From Sanguibacter keddieii (GTDB lineage Bacteria > Actinomycetota > Actinomycetes > Actinomycetales > Actinomycetaceae): 35,820 nucleotides of DNA. Every line of letters starts with the position of its first letter. The first letter of the stretch is position 1. The notes under the pieces are model-generated. The model saw only the letters and a list, made by a program, of their open reading frames with translations, was not told the DNA's origin and did not search any database. The translations under genes and the position numbers were made by a program. Shown here piece after piece: positions 1 through 8,525 of this stretch. The stretch covers positions 383-36,202 of the forward strand of contig NZ_JVOJ01000031.1 in assembly GCF_001064145.1 (NCBI RefSeq), in the 5' to 3' direction.

Positions 1-53
1 GCGTGTCGTCGGCGTGTCGTACCTCTAATGACGCCATTTCCCCCGTTTGGTGA

Positions 54-629
54 CGGCCCGGCCGCGCCGAGCGCCGCAAGCACGCGAGCGCCCTCTCGGC
101 GGACTTCACCCCGGAGGGCGCGCAGGCGTTCTTTGACTACCACCAGCAGCAGAAGGAGAAGGAACATGAGCGCAGCGCTCGACAGGCTGAAGCAGCAGAA
201 CGAGCCCGAGTAGTCGCAGCAGTAGCTTGGCAGTCCGGAGACGATGGAGCTGTTGACCTCGATCCTCGCCGCCGTCGAGGCGCAGAACACGAGGATCGCC
301 ACGCTGACCGAACAGCAGAAGAAGCTCGCGGGGTTCGTGAAGGTCATGGACGAGGAGACGACGAGGCGGGCGGAGCGGATCATCGCCGCTACGGCGAAGC
401 TGGAGGTGCGACAGCTCTGGTCCGCCGCCTCCGCGATGTGCCTCGTTCTCCTGCGGGTGGCCGGGGCCGGCTACGGGATCTTCGCGTCCGTCCGCTGCGT
501 TGCGGGTCTCGTGGAGACCTGGAAGGGCCGCGGGATGCCGAAGTGGTCCCACTGGCGCAAGAGGTGATCACGCCTCACGAGGGCAAGCGCGCGCAGCGCG
601 TGCGGCAGCCCCTGCAACTGGACTATTAG
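54..629 (+). other. Open frame without a start codon, possible gene remnant
   Basis: From the stop at 51-53 this frame stays open to a TAG at 627-629 but has no ATG until 438 and no ribosome binding site. Its first part reads as a Gln/Lys/Glu-rich helical tail (residues such as FDYHQQQKEKEHE), which resembles the C-terminal tail of mobilisation or other coiled-coil proteins. The later part is Arg/Gly-rich and reads like a shadow of the overlapping ORF at 244. It could be the 3' end of a gene whose 5' part lies in another frame or was lost. I cannot assign a family. Without this remnant, 1-243 holds nothing that I can support. Confidence 0.15.
244..567 (+). CDS. Small membrane protein of unknown function
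   Basis: A 107-residue protein. GGAG at 237-240 sits 3 nt before the ATG, a short but usable spacing. Residues 1-55 form a charged, probably coiled-coil helix (EAQNTRIATLTEQQKKLAGF), followed by one hydrophobic segment at about 58-82 and a basic tail ending WRKR. The layout resembles small accessory membrane proteins of mobilisable elements, but there is no family-defining motif. It lies just upstream of the cadmium-resistance pair and is probably part of an accessory segment. The function is unknown, and the ORF could be spurious. Confidence 0.4.
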   Translation: MELLTSILAAVEAQNTRIATLTEQQKKLAGFVKVMDEETTRRAERIIAATAKLEVRQLWSAASAMCLVLLRVAGAGYGIFASVRCVAGLVETWKGRGMPKWSHWRKR

Positions 630-654
630 TCAGCTATCACTGTATAGTTCAGTG
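619..654 (+). promoter_or_regulatory. Promoter and candidate CmtR operator
   Basis: A hexamer TGGACT (619-624), an 18-bp spacer and TATAGT (643-648) make a plausible promoter whose start would fall next to the ATG at 656. An inverted repeat CACTG (638-642) / CAGTG (650-654) straddles the -10 element, where an ArsR-type repressor would block RNA polymerase. No Shine-Dalgarno sequence precedes the ATG, so the mRNA is probably leaderless. The role is inferred from position. Confidence 0.5.
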
Positions 655-655
655 C

Positions 656-1024
656 ATGCTGACCATTGCTTCGCGTCTCGACGTCATGAACCGGCTCGGC
701 CGGGCCATGGCCGACCCGACGCGTTCCCGGATCCTGATGTCCCTGCTTGACGGCCCGAGCCACCCCGCCGTGCTCTCGCGCGAGCTGGGACTGACCCGCT
801 CGAACGTGTCCAACCATCTGACCTGCCTGCGCGACTGCGGCATCGTGGTCGCTGAGCCCGAGGGTCGCCAGACTCGCTACGAGATCGCCGACCCGCACCT
901 GGCCGCGGCGCTGACGGCACTGGTCGATGTGACCCTCGCCGTGGACGAGAGCGCGCCGTGCATCGACCCGGCCTGCTCGGTGCCGGGCTGCTGCGCCGCC
1001 AGCAGTTCGGGGGGCGCCTCGTGA
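656..1024 (+). CDS. cmtR: CmtR-like ArsR/SmtB family Cd/Pb-sensing repressor
   Basis: A 122-residue winged-helix repressor. The core is LGRAMADPTRSRIL followed by the recognition helix LTRSNVSNHLTCLRDCG, closely resembling Mycobacterium CmtR. Cys57, Cys61 and Cys102 fall at the three positions known to bind Cd(II)/Pb(II) in CmtR. A further Cys-rich tail (Cys107, Cys112, Cys113) could add metal ligands. I chose the ATG at 656 over the longer frame because homology begins there and a promoter with palindrome ends just before it. The stop overlaps the GTG of the downstream ATPase (GTGA), so the two are translationally coupled. Expected role: dissociates from its own operator when Cd or Pb binds, derepressing efflux. 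Confidence 0.9.
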   Translation: MLTIASRLDVMNRLGRAMADPTRSRILMSLLDGPSHPAVLSRELGLTRSNVSNHLTCLRDCGIVVAEPEGRQTRYEIADPHLAAALTALVDVTLAVDESAPCIDPACSVPGCCAASSSGGAS

Positions 1025-2925
1025 GCGCCGCCTGCGGCTGCGACGAGCCGACGACCAGTCCCGCGGACGAGGCAGAGGAGGCAGAGCGCCCGTGGTGGCG
1101 TGATCCCGGCCTGGTCGTGCCGATCCTCTCCGGCGTCGCGTTCGGCACCGGCCTGGCGCTGGAGTGGTCGGGGCTGCACATCGCGGCGCTGGTCGCGTTC
1201 TGGGCGGGCCTGCTGCTGGGCGCGTACACGTTCGTGCCCGGTGCGATCCGGAATCTTGTTGTGAAGCGCAAGCTCGGGATCGCGCTGCTGATGACGATCA
1301 GCGCCGTGGGCGCGGTGATCCTCGGCTACGTCGAGGAGGCGGCCGCGCTGGCGTTCCTCTTCTCGATCGCCGAGGCCCTGGAGGACAAGGCGATGGACCG
1401 CGCCCGCGGTGGGCTGCGCGCGCTTCTGAAGCTCGTGCCGGAGACCGCGACCGTGCTGCGCGACGGGACCTCCGCCTCGGTCCCGGCCAGGGAGATCGCC
1501 GTCGGCGACGTGCTGCTGGTCCGCCCTGGCGAGCGGGTCGCGACCGATGGGCTGGTCCGCTCGGGCCGGTCGAGCCTGGACACTTCGGCGATCACGGGTG
1601 AATCGATCCCGGTCGAGGTCGCGCCCGGAGAAGCGGTGTCGGCGGGCGCGATCAACAGCGCCGGCGTGCTGGAGGTCGAGGCGACCGCCGCGGGCACCGA
1701 CAACTCACTGACCACGATCGTGGAGCTGGTAGAGCAGGCCCAGGCCGAGAAGGGCGACCGAGCCCGGATCGCTGACCGGATCGCCCGCCCGCTGGTGCCC
1801 GGCGTGATGATCCTCGCCGTCCTCGTCGGCGTGCTCGGGTCCCTGCTCGGTGACCCGGAGACCTGGATCACCCGCGCCCTGGTCGTCCTCGTCGCGGCCA
1901 GCCCCTGCGCGCTGGCGATCGCGGTGCCCGTCACCGTGGTCTCCGCGATCGGCGCGGCGACCAAGTTCGGCGTCGTCATCAAGAGCGGGGCCGCCTTCGA
2001 GCGCCTCGGTGGCATCCGGCACCTGGCCGTGGATAAGACCGGCACTCTGACCCGCAACCGGCCCGAGGTAACCGCCATCGTCGCCGCCCATGGGTTCGAC
2101 GATGCGCAGGTGCTTGCTTGGGCTGCCGCCGTGGAGCAGCACTCGACGCACCCACTCGCCGCCGCCATCGCCGCCGCGGGCCGGGGAACCCCCGCCGCGC
2201 AGGCCGTGGCCGAGGAGGCCGGGCACGGCATCGGTGGCCTGGTCGACGGCCGCAGGGTGGCGGTGGGCAGTCCGCGCTGGATCGACGCCGGTCCGCTCAA
2301 GGCCCGGGTCGAGGACCTGGAGGCCGAGGGGCAGACCTGCGTGCTCGTCACCGTCGACGGCCTCCTGGCCGGGGCGATCGGCGTCCGCGACGAGCTGCGC
2401 CCCGAGGTCCCCGAGGTCGTGCGGACCCTGCGCGACCAGGGCGTCGAGGTGAGCATGCTCACCGGCGACAACTCCCGCACCGCTGCTGCGCTGGCGAAGC
2501 TGGCCGGGATCGGCGACGTGCACGCCGAGCTGCGTCCCGAGGACAAGGCTCGTATCGTCGCCGGGTTCTCGGAGACGCTGCCGACCGCGATGATCGGCGA
2601 TGGCATCAACGACGCGCCCGCCCTGGCCGGGGCGACCGTGGGCATCGCGATGGGCGCGACCGGCTCCGACGCAGCGATCGAGTCCGCCGACGTCGCCTTC
2701 ACCGGCCACGACCTCGGCCTCATCCCGCAGGCTCTGCGCCACGCCCGCCGCGGCGGCAGGATCATCAACCAGAACATCGTTCTGTCCTTGGCGATCATCA
2801 CTGTGCTGCTGCCGCTGGCGATCACCGGCGTGCTCGGCCTGGCAGCGGTCGTCCTCGTGCACGAGGTCGCCGAAGTCGTCGTCATCGCCAACGGACTGCG
2901 GGCTGCGCGTGCCCGCAAGCAATAG
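1021..2925 (+). CDS. P1B-type heavy-metal efflux ATPase (CtpG/CadA-like)
   Basis: A 634-residue metal-transporting ATPase, started at the GTG overlapping the cmtR stop. It carries TGES (192-195, actuator), SPC in the membrane (294-296), DKTGT with the phosphorylated Asp338 (338-342), a Thr-His-Pro nucleotide motif and GDGIND (526-531). A last-helix His-Glu pair is at 614-615. There is no N-terminal HMA metal-binding domain, only a short CGCD stretch at residues 5-8. SPC rather than CPC is a feature of the P1B-4 group. Pairing with CmtR parallels the mycobacterial cmtR-ctpG locus and points to Cd/Pb (possibly Co/Zn) export across the plasma membrane. Family is certain; metal choice is inferred. 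Confidence 0.92.
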   Translation: MSAACGCDEPTTSPADEAEEAERPWWRDPGLVVPILSGVAFGTGLALEWSGLHIAALVAFWAGLLLGAYTFVPGAIRNLVVKRKLGIALLMTISAVGAVILGYVEEAAALAFLFSIAEALEDKAMDRARGGLRALLKLVPETATVLRDGTSASVPAREIAVGDVLLVRPGERVATDGLVRSGRSSLDTSAITGESIPVEVAPGEAVSAGAINSAGVLEVEATAAGTDNSLTTIVELVEQAQAEKGDRARIADRIARPLVPGVMILAVLVGVLGSLLGDPETWITRALVVLVAASPCALAIAVPVTVVSAIGAATKFGVVIKSGAAFERLGGIRHLAVDKTGTLTRNRPEVTAIVAAHGFDDAQVLAWAAAVEQHSTHPLAAAIAAAGRGTPAAQAVAEEAGHGIGGLVDGRRVAVGSPRWIDAGPLKARVEDLEAEGQTCVLVTVDGLLAGAIGVRDELRPEVPEVVRTLRDQGVEVSMLTGDNSRTAAALAKLAGIGDVHAELRPEDKARIVAGFSETLPTAMIGDGINDAPALAGATVGIAMGATGSDAAIESADVAFTGHDLGLIPQALRHARRGGRIINQNIVLSLAIITVLLPLAITGVLGLAAVVLVHEVAEVVVIANGLRAARARKQ

Positions 2926-2953
2926 GTGTTCCGTCCAACGCCATAACTCAGAC

Positions 2954-3242
2954 ATGCGCTACGAGAACCCCCTCTATCTCGCCGAGGAGGCCGCAGCCCT
3001 GGACCTGATCGCGCGCGTACGCGGCAGACCCCTCGACGCTCATCAAGCAGCTGAGCCAGGACCGCGCACTCGCGGAGGCCGACACCCTCCTCCTGACGAT
3101 CCCCAACCAGCTCGGATTCGAGGAAAACTGGTCGATTATCCGCAACTTCGCCGAGTATGTGGCCCCCGCGCTCGGGTGGGAGTCGGCGCGCCCAGGCGTC
3201 CTCCCGACCGGCTACGACATCGACGAGGCCGTGGCCGAGTAG
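2954..3242 (+). pseudogene. Luciferase-type monooxygenase remnant (internally deleted)
   Basis: Two pieces of what looks like one flavin-dependent luciferase-like monooxygenase are joined out of frame. The ATG at 2954 starts MRYENPLYLAEEAAALDLIA, which matches the substrate-entry region of the family. From about 3015, in a different frame, the sequence encodes a C-terminal part (DPSTLIKQLSQDRALAEADT through ENWSIIRNFAEYVAPALG) ending at TAG 3240-3242. Roughly the whole middle of a 330-residue protein is missing, so it cannot be functional. It follows the metal ATPase directly and marks a deletion junction in the accessory segment. Confidence 0.7.
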
Positions 3243-3350
3243 CCGGTCCTGTGCGGTTCGGTGACTGGGAGTAGGCGACTCGGTTGTCGCATCTTGCCGG
3301 CTGTGATCGGGAGAGAGGTGTCAAGAGTCGATCAGCGCCTCGTCATTTAG

Positions 3351-3395
3351 CCGGGGTGGGAGCGTCGGGATGCCCCACCCCGGTTTCCCTTTTTG
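3351..3395 (+). terminator. Intrinsic terminator
   Basis: Arms CCGGGGTGGG (3351-3360) and CCCCACCCCGG (3373-3383) form a strong GC stem followed by TTTCCCTTTTT. It ends the cmtR/ATPase transcript before the next gene. Confidence 0.8.
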
Positions 3396-3454
3396 TGTGT
3401 GCTGGCATACACTGGTCGAACACTATCCATGCAAGACGATGAGGTCTTCTCATA

Positions 3455-4921
3455 ATGGCTCGACGCTCCAAGGGCGCGGTGTCAATCAATCCGCGCTCCG
3501 CTCAGAATATGTCCACGCGACCGGCAGATTTTACCAAGAAAAAGCAGGCGATCAGCCCGGTCAAGGTATTCGGCACCGTTGCGGCGCTGGCGTGTATCGT
3601 GACCTGCCTGTTCGTGCAGCTACCCGGCCTGGATGTGGCCGGCACGCGCATGTTCGGCATCTTCCTGGCGGCGATTCTGCTGTGGGTGACGGAGGCGGTG
3701 CCGCTCGCGGGCACGGCGGTCCTCGTTATTTTCCTGGAGGTCCTGTTCATTTCGGATCACGCGCTGCTCAGCGTGGGTGAGGGCGCCCCGGCCTACACGA
3801 AGTTCTTTGGTGCCCTGGCCAACCCGGTCATCATCCTGTTCCTGGGCGGCTTCATGGTGGCCGACGGCGCCGCCAAGTACAAGTTGGATCGTGCCCTGTC
3901 GGCCGTCCTCCTCAAGCCCTTCATGGGCAAGCCGCGCCTGACCGTCATGGGCGTCATGCTGATCACCGCGATCATGAGTATGTTCATGTCGAACACGGCG
4001 ACCACGGCGACGATGTTCGCCGTTATGATGCCCGTCATCATGGCCCTGCCCGAGGGCAAGGCGCGCACCGGTATCGCCCTGTCGATCCCCGTCGCCGCGA
4101 ACGTCGGCGGCATGGGCACGCCGGTCGGCACGCCCCCGAACGCGATCGCGCTCGGCGCTCTGGAGAACGCGGGTGTCAAGGTGACCTTCCTGCAGTGGAT
4201 GCTCGCGGCCGTCCCGCTCATGCTGGTGCTCCTGGCCCTGTCCTGGGCCTTCATCGCGTGGCGCTACATCCCCACCGACGCCAAGTTCGACATCGACACG
4301 TCGGCGCGCTTCGAGAAGTCACGCAGCGCGATTATCTTCTACTCGGTGGCGGGTGCGACGATCCTCCTGTGGATGACGGAGTCCCTGCACCACATTTCCG
4401 CCAACGTCGTGGGCTTCCTGCCGGTCGTGGTCCTTCTGATGACGAAGGTGATGAGCGGGGATGACCTGCGTGCCCTGGACTGGCCCGTCCTGTGGCTGGT
4501 CGCGGGCGGTATCGCGCTGGGCTCGGGCGTGGCCGCTACGGGCCTCGACAAGTGGATGCTCGGCTCGATCCAGTGGGCCTCGATCCCCGGCATGCTCCTG
4601 ATCTTCGTGCTGGCCCTCGTGGGTTGGGTCACCTCGAACGTCATTTCGCACTCCGCTTCCGCGAACCTCCTGATCCCCATGGGTATGGGCCTGGCGACGA
4701 CGGTCTCGACGAGCGCCGCCGAGATCGCCATCGTCATCGCCCTGGGCTGCTCGCTCGGCATGTGCCTGCCGATTTCGACCCCGCCGAACGCGATCGCGTA
4801 CTCGACGGGCACGACTCCGACCCGCGAGATGGCGATTGTCGGCATCGTGGTGGGCGTTGTGGGCATCATCCTCCTGGCGTTCATCGCGCCGCTGACCTGG
4901 GGATTCATCGGGGTGATGTGA
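3455..4921 (+). CDS. DASS/SLC13-family anion symporter
   Basis: A 488-residue polytopic membrane protein of the divalent anion:Na+ symporter family (dicarboxylate, sulfate or related anions). It has the two family repeats: SNT at 179-181 with the TPPNA-containing loop before helix 6, and SNV at 394-396 followed by ASANLLIP, then STPPNAIAYSTG near residue 440. The second motif has Val in place of the usual Thr. About 12 hydrophobic segments are visible after a basic N-terminus. GAGG lies about 11 nt before the ATG; a second ATG at 3509 is an alternative. The stop is 1 nt before the GTG of the kinase gene, so transporter and two-component system form one apparent operon. Substrate cannot be read from sequence. 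Confidence 0.88.
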   Translation: MARRSKGAVSINPRSAQNMSTRPADFTKKKQAISPVKVFGTVAALACIVTCLFVQLPGLDVAGTRMFGIFLAAILLWVTEAVPLAGTAVLVIFLEVLFISDHALLSVGEGAPAYTKFFGALANPVIILFLGGFMVADGAAKYKLDRALSAVLLKPFMGKPRLTVMGVMLITAIMSMFMSNTATTATMFAVMMPVIMALPEGKARTGIALSIPVAANVGGMGTPVGTPPNAIALGALENAGVKVTFLQWMLAAVPLMLVLLALSWAFIAWRYIPTDAKFDIDTSARFEKSRSAIIFYSVAGATILLWMTESLHHISANVVGFLPVVVLLMTKVMSGDDLRALDWPVLWLVAGGIALGSGVAATGLDKWMLGSIQWASIPGMLLIFVLALVGWVTSNVISHSASANLLIPMGMGLATTVSTSAAEIAIVIALGCSLGMCLPISTPPNAIAYSTGTTPTREMAIVGIVVGVVGIILLAFIAPLTWGFIGVM

Positions 4922-4922
4922 C

Positions 4923-7028
4923 GTGTCCGGGGACGAGGCCATGGCCGGTTCGGGGGCGTCGCGCCCCCGGCCGGGGCTGGCCCGCGGGTGGACGCGGGGG
5001 CCCGCGGCGGAGGACGCCTCGGTGCTGGCTCGCACGGACGTGCGCAGCGGCGGTCACCGAGCCGGCTACCCGATTCACATGCTGGTCGTGGGCGATGATT
5101 CGCGCTCGATTGCCGCGCCCGTGACGAGGGACTTGGCGCACGCCTTCCCGGGCCTGTGCCTGGACCGCATTGACGGGATCGAGGACCTATCCGGCTACGA
5201 GGCCAGCCTGAAGCCGGGCGACCATGTGCTGATGGGCCTGGTGACCTCCGAGGTCGACGACATTGACGCGCTCATCGACCGCGCGAGGGCCTTCCCGGCG
5301 CTGCAGCGCATGCAGTGGGTGGTGGTGACGGATAAACCCGAGCACCGCGACCTGGCCCGGTGCATGCAGTCGTGCGCGCTCGCCTCGGTCCTCAAGTCCC
5401 CGTGGACGGTTCCCCTGCTGGCGGGTCAGGCGTATTCGACGATGGTGCGCTACCTGCGCGGATGCGGCTATTCGGACAGGCAGATCCGCTCGCTCATCGC
5501 TGATCCGCCGCCTTTCGCCGTGCAGGGTCCGCTCCTGGAGGGCCTGGACCGCGACGAGCGCGAGGTCGTCATGGAGCTCCTCGCCGGCGTCGAGCGCGTG
5601 CTCGGTCAGAGGCCTCGACTGATTGTCCCCGAGGGGACGCAGCTGGTGACCCAGGGTGAGCCGGTGGGTGCCGTCTACCTGGTGCTAGATGGCCAAGTGT
5701 CGCTGCACAGGGATTCCGTGCAGGGCGAGGTCCTGGCGCACCTGGCCTCGTCGGGTCCGCTCATTGGCCTCGTGTCGCTGGCTCGCGCGGAGGATGCGTT
5801 CTTCACGGGCGAGACGGCGACCGAGGCGACGCTCGTGCGCCTGACGACCGAGCAGCTCCAGATCGTCATCTCCGAGGACCCGTCGATCGGCGCGACGCTG
5901 ACGGCGCTCGCGATCCGCTCGCTGACGCGCCGCCTCATGCGCGCCGAGGACCTCCACCTCGAGAACGCGATGCTCGCCGAGGACCTCGAGGCCCAGAAAG
6001 AGGCCCTGGCCGCCACCCTTGAGGACCTGCGCGCCACCCGCGCCGAGCTGGTCGAACGCGCGCGTTTTGCGATGCTCGGCGAGCTGAGCGCCGGCATCGC
6101 CCACGAGCTCAACAACCCGGTGACCGCCCTCGTGCGCGCGGCCAAGCACCTGCATGAGGACGTGGATGCGGCGCTCGCGGCACCGGCCACGGCCTCGTCG
6201 AGGGAGGCGATGGCCCGCGCTCTCACCGCGCCCCCGCGCTCCACGTCGGTCGAGCGCGCTCTCATGAAGGAGCTCCTGCCCGTCGTCGGTGACCGCACGC
6301 TCGCGCGTCGCCTCGTGCGCGCGGGGATCCAGGGGGCAGACGGTGCGCGTGCGCTCGCGCAGATCCCGGGAGGCATCGACGCGTACGAGGCCGGGGCGCG
6401 CCTGGGCGGGTCCCTGCGCTCGGTGCTCGCCGCGGGTGACCGCGTCATCGAGCTGACCCAGTCTCTCAAGGGCTACGCGCGTCCGGACGCCGAGGACCTC
6501 AAGCCCGTGGACGTGCGCGAGGGTATCGATGACGTCCTGCGGCTGACCGCTCACAGGGTGCGCGGTATCCGCATCGACTGCGACTACGAGGATGTGCCGC
6601 CCGTGCGCGCGCACCCGGCGAAGCTGCAGCAGGTGTGGACGAACCTCATCGTCAACGCTGCCGAGGCCATCGAGGACGAGACCGCGGACCTGCTCGCGGC
6701 CGCCGAGGCCGCCGGCGGCGTGCCCGAGCTGCCCGCCCGCGGCGAGGCCGAGGCCCTCATCCGCATCACTGTGCGTCCCACGCCCGAGGGCGTGAGCGTC
6801 ACCATCCGCGACAACGGCCCGGGCATCGACCCGGGAATCGTCGACAAGATTATGGAGCCCCACTTCACCACCAAGGCGGGGCGCGTCCGATTCGGCCTGG
6901 GCATGGGCATGTCCATCGTCCGAAGCATCATTGCCGATCATGGGGGCACCCTCACGATCGACTCTCACCCGGGATCCACGATCATGCGGATCTCGTTGCC
7001 CGCCCAATCACACGAGGAGGAATCATGA
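4923..7028 (+). CDS. Histidine kinase with degenerate receiver and cNMP-binding-like domain
   Basis: A 701-residue protein without clear transmembrane helices. Residues about 53-190 resemble a receiver domain: VVVT and LKSPW match the Thr and Lys motifs of the neighbouring regulator, but no Asp sits at the phosphorylation site. Residues about 215-335 look like a cyclic-nucleotide-binding beta-roll (VPEGTQLVTQGEPVGAVYLV). A coiled coil (about 340-385) leads to the dimerisation helix with His394 in AHELNNP. The ATPase domain has N box Asn578, G1 DNGPGID at 630 and FGLGMGMS. Start GTG 4923 is 1 nt after the transporter stop; ATG 4941 or 5079 are alternatives. The stop overlaps the regulator ATG (ATGA). 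It probably signals an intracellular cue. Confidence 0.88.
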   Translation: MSGDEAMAGSGASRPRPGLARGWTRGPAAEDASVLARTDVRSGGHRAGYPIHMLVVGDDSRSIAAPVTRDLAHAFPGLCLDRIDGIEDLSGYEASLKPGDHVLMGLVTSEVDDIDALIDRARAFPALQRMQWVVVTDKPEHRDLARCMQSCALASVLKSPWTVPLLAGQAYSTMVRYLRGCGYSDRQIRSLIADPPPFAVQGPLLEGLDRDEREVVMELLAGVERVLGQRPRLIVPEGTQLVTQGEPVGAVYLVLDGQVSLHRDSVQGEVLAHLASSGPLIGLVSLARAEDAFFTGETATEATLVRLTTEQLQIVISEDPSIGATLTALAIRSLTRRLMRAEDLHLENAMLAEDLEAQKEALAATLEDLRATRAELVERARFAMLGELSAGIAHELNNPVTALVRAAKHLHEDVDAALAAPATASSREAMARALTAPPRSTSVERALMKELLPVVGDRTLARRLVRAGIQGADGARALAQIPGGIDAYEAGARLGGSLRSVLAAGDRVIELTQSLKGYARPDAEDLKPVDVREGIDDVLRLTAHRVRGIRIDCDYEDVPPVRAHPAKLQQVWTNLIVNAAEAIEDETADLLAAAEAAGGVPELPARGEAEALIRITVRPTPEGVSVTIRDNGPGIDPGIVDKIMEPHFTTKAGRVRFGLGMGMSIVRSIIADHGGTLTIDSHPGSTIMRISLPAQSHEEES

Positions 7029-7495
7029 CCCTGACAATCCTGTCCCTTGAGGACGAAGCAGACGTGCGCGACGCACTCGAGCGCGATCTTGAACAGTTCT
7101 GGGACAAGATCCGGCTCGAAGTCGCAGAGGACGTTGACGACGCGTGGGCCGTCATCGACGAGATCCTCGAAGACGGGGACGATCTCGCGCTGGTGCTGTC
7201 CGACCACCGCCTGCCCGGAAAGTCGGGCGTTGATTTCCTCGTGGAACTCATGAAGGATGAGCGTTTCAGCGCGACCCGCACGGTGCTGGTCACCGGCCAG
7301 GCGGACCAGTCCGACACGATCCGCGCGGTCAACCAGGCGGGCCTGGACTACTACATCGGCAAGCCCTGGAACCCCGATGAGCTGCGCGCGGTCGTGCGCG
7401 ACCAGCTCACGGAGTATGTGCTTGAGTCCGGTGTGAACCCCCTGCCCTACGTGAGCGTACTCGACGCCGTGCGCGTCATGGAGGCAATCCGCTAA
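7025..7495 (+). CDS. Single-domain response regulator
   Basis: A 156-residue receiver protein with acidic Glu/Asp residues at 9-11, phosphoacceptor Asp60 (LVLSDHRLPG), Thr90 (VLVTGQ) and Lys113 (IGKPW). After the receiver only about 35 residues remain, with no recognisable DNA-binding or enzymatic output domain. AGGAGG lies upstream and the ATG overlaps the kinase stop, so it is certainly the cognate partner. Output is presumably by protein contact, for example feedback on the kinase or its transporter neighbour; that is inference. Confidence 0.92.
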   Translation: MTLTILSLEDEADVRDALERDLEQFWDKIRLEVAEDVDDAWAVIDEILEDGDDLALVLSDHRLPGKSGVDFLVELMKDERFSATRTVLVTGQADQSDTIRAVNQAGLDYYIGKPWNPDELRAVVRDQLTEYVLESGVNPLPYVSVLDAVRVMEAIR

Positions 7496-7507
7496 ACGGT
7501 AGATACA

Positions 7508-7547
7508 GGGCCGCCGCGCTCGCCGATGAAGGCGAGCGCGGCGGCCC
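7508..7547. terminator. Strong hairpin between convergent genes
   Basis: A perfect 17-bp stem (7508-7524 with 7531-7547) and a 6-nt loop. It lacks a clear T tract on either side, but its place between convergent genes fits a bidirectional transcription end. Confidence 0.6.
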
Positions 7548-7566
7548 TCATGTCAGCGGGGGCGTC

Positions 7567-8499
7567 TCAAGTTGTCGGCTCGCACGCCCACAGGGGGAGG
7601 GATTGCCAGTTATCGGGTGTGCCCGTTGCTCGCAGGGGGACAATGTCGGTGGCGGGGAACGTTGCGAGGACTGAGGGAAGGGCAGTTCCATCTCCCAGGC
7701 CCATCGTGCGGGTGAGGTATTGGATGAGCGTGAGCTGGTCGAAACACTTGTTTTTCTTTGGTGACAACTCTCTGATTCCGAGAATTTCAGCGTCTTCTGG
7801 AAGCTTCACTTGTCGCAGTGTGCGATTAAAAAGTCGCCCCTGGTGTGCACAAATATTGCGTAGAATTCTCAGATTCTCGAGCCATGAATTGACCTGTGGG
7901 CGAGTTAAGTGCAGAGAGTCAGCGATGCTGTCTTGGCAGTGAATGGGTGCCATTTTAAATAGCATGGCAAGCTGTCCCCATTCAAGGATGTGAACCGCTA
8001 CCCATATGGGTAGTTTACTTGCGTATTCTTTTTTATAGTGTTTGATAAAATCCTCTTGTGATCGACTGAGGTTTATGTTGTAGGACTTGATCCATCTTCT
8101 GTATTCATCGGTTTCATGATTGTTTTCCTTGTCGAAACCTGAGGGTCCTAATCGAAGCGATGCAAGGTGGAGATAGGGGTGATCTTTGCCGAGCGTGTAG
8201 CCAATGAGCGCTCGTAATCCTACTTCGATCCGTGAGAGTTCTTGAAAAGTCGTCGTACGGAGTCGCTCATCGAATCGATAGAGCGCTAAGACCTGTTCGA
8301 GGTTTGTCTTAGGAGAGAATTGATCAGAGCGCGTTCGGCTCTCCTTATCGTATTGGCGAAAAGGATAAGAGTAGCCGGATAGCCTGTAGTAGCTGATTGA
8401 CTCGAGTGCTTTCTGTGCGGCTTCAATGTTGTCGATGACCATTCCGCGTGATCGCAATATATCGATCTGTTCGTCGATAGTTCGAAAAGGCTTTTCCAT
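7567..8499 (-). CDS. Abi_2/AbiF-family abortive-infection protein (HEPN-type)
   Basis: A 310-residue protein opening MEKPFRTIDEQIDILRSRGM, as Abi_2 (AbiD/AbiF) proteins do. SYYRLSGYSYPFR follows in the N-terminal third and ENLRILRNICAHQGRLFNR near residues 208-226. Arg214-His219 fits the Rx4H motif of HEPN ribonucleases. I chose the second ATG (8499) because AAGGG lies 9 nt upstream and family homology starts there; the upstream ATG at 8517 has no binding site. Base composition is clearly AT-richer than the neighbours, suggesting recent transfer. Such proteins act as single-gene phage-exclusion toxins, and AbiF relatives have been linked to partner ncRNAs and to Cas13 ancestry. The leader here carries a hairpin that is a candidate partner or attenuator. 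Confidence 0.85.
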   Translation of the reverse strand: MEKPFRTIDEQIDILRSRGMVIDNIEAAQKALESISYYRLSGYSYPFRQYDKESRTRSDQFSPKTNLEQVLALYRFDERLRTTTFQELSRIEVGLRALIGYTLGKDHPYLHLASLRLGPSGFDKENNHETDEYRRWIKSYNINLSRSQEDFIKHYKKEYASKLPIWVAVHILEWGQLAMLFKMAPIHCQDSIADSLHLTRPQVNSWLENLRILRNICAHQGRLFNRTLRQVKLPEDAEILGIRELSPKKNKCFDQLTLIQYLTRTMGLGDGTALPSVLATFPATDIVPLRATGTPDNWQSLPLWACEPTT

Positions 8500-8525
8500 G
8501 GTTATGCGCCCTTGCATAGAAGAAA

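Noticed and set aside
28-213. A 61-codon ORF at the window start
   Set aside because: Pro/Ser/Arg-rich without ribosome site; another frame over the same bases looks more protein-like.
1326-2918. A 530-codon antisense open frame opposite the metal ATPase
   Set aside because: GC-rich codon bias keeps antisense frames open; the plus strand encodes all P-type ATPase motifs.
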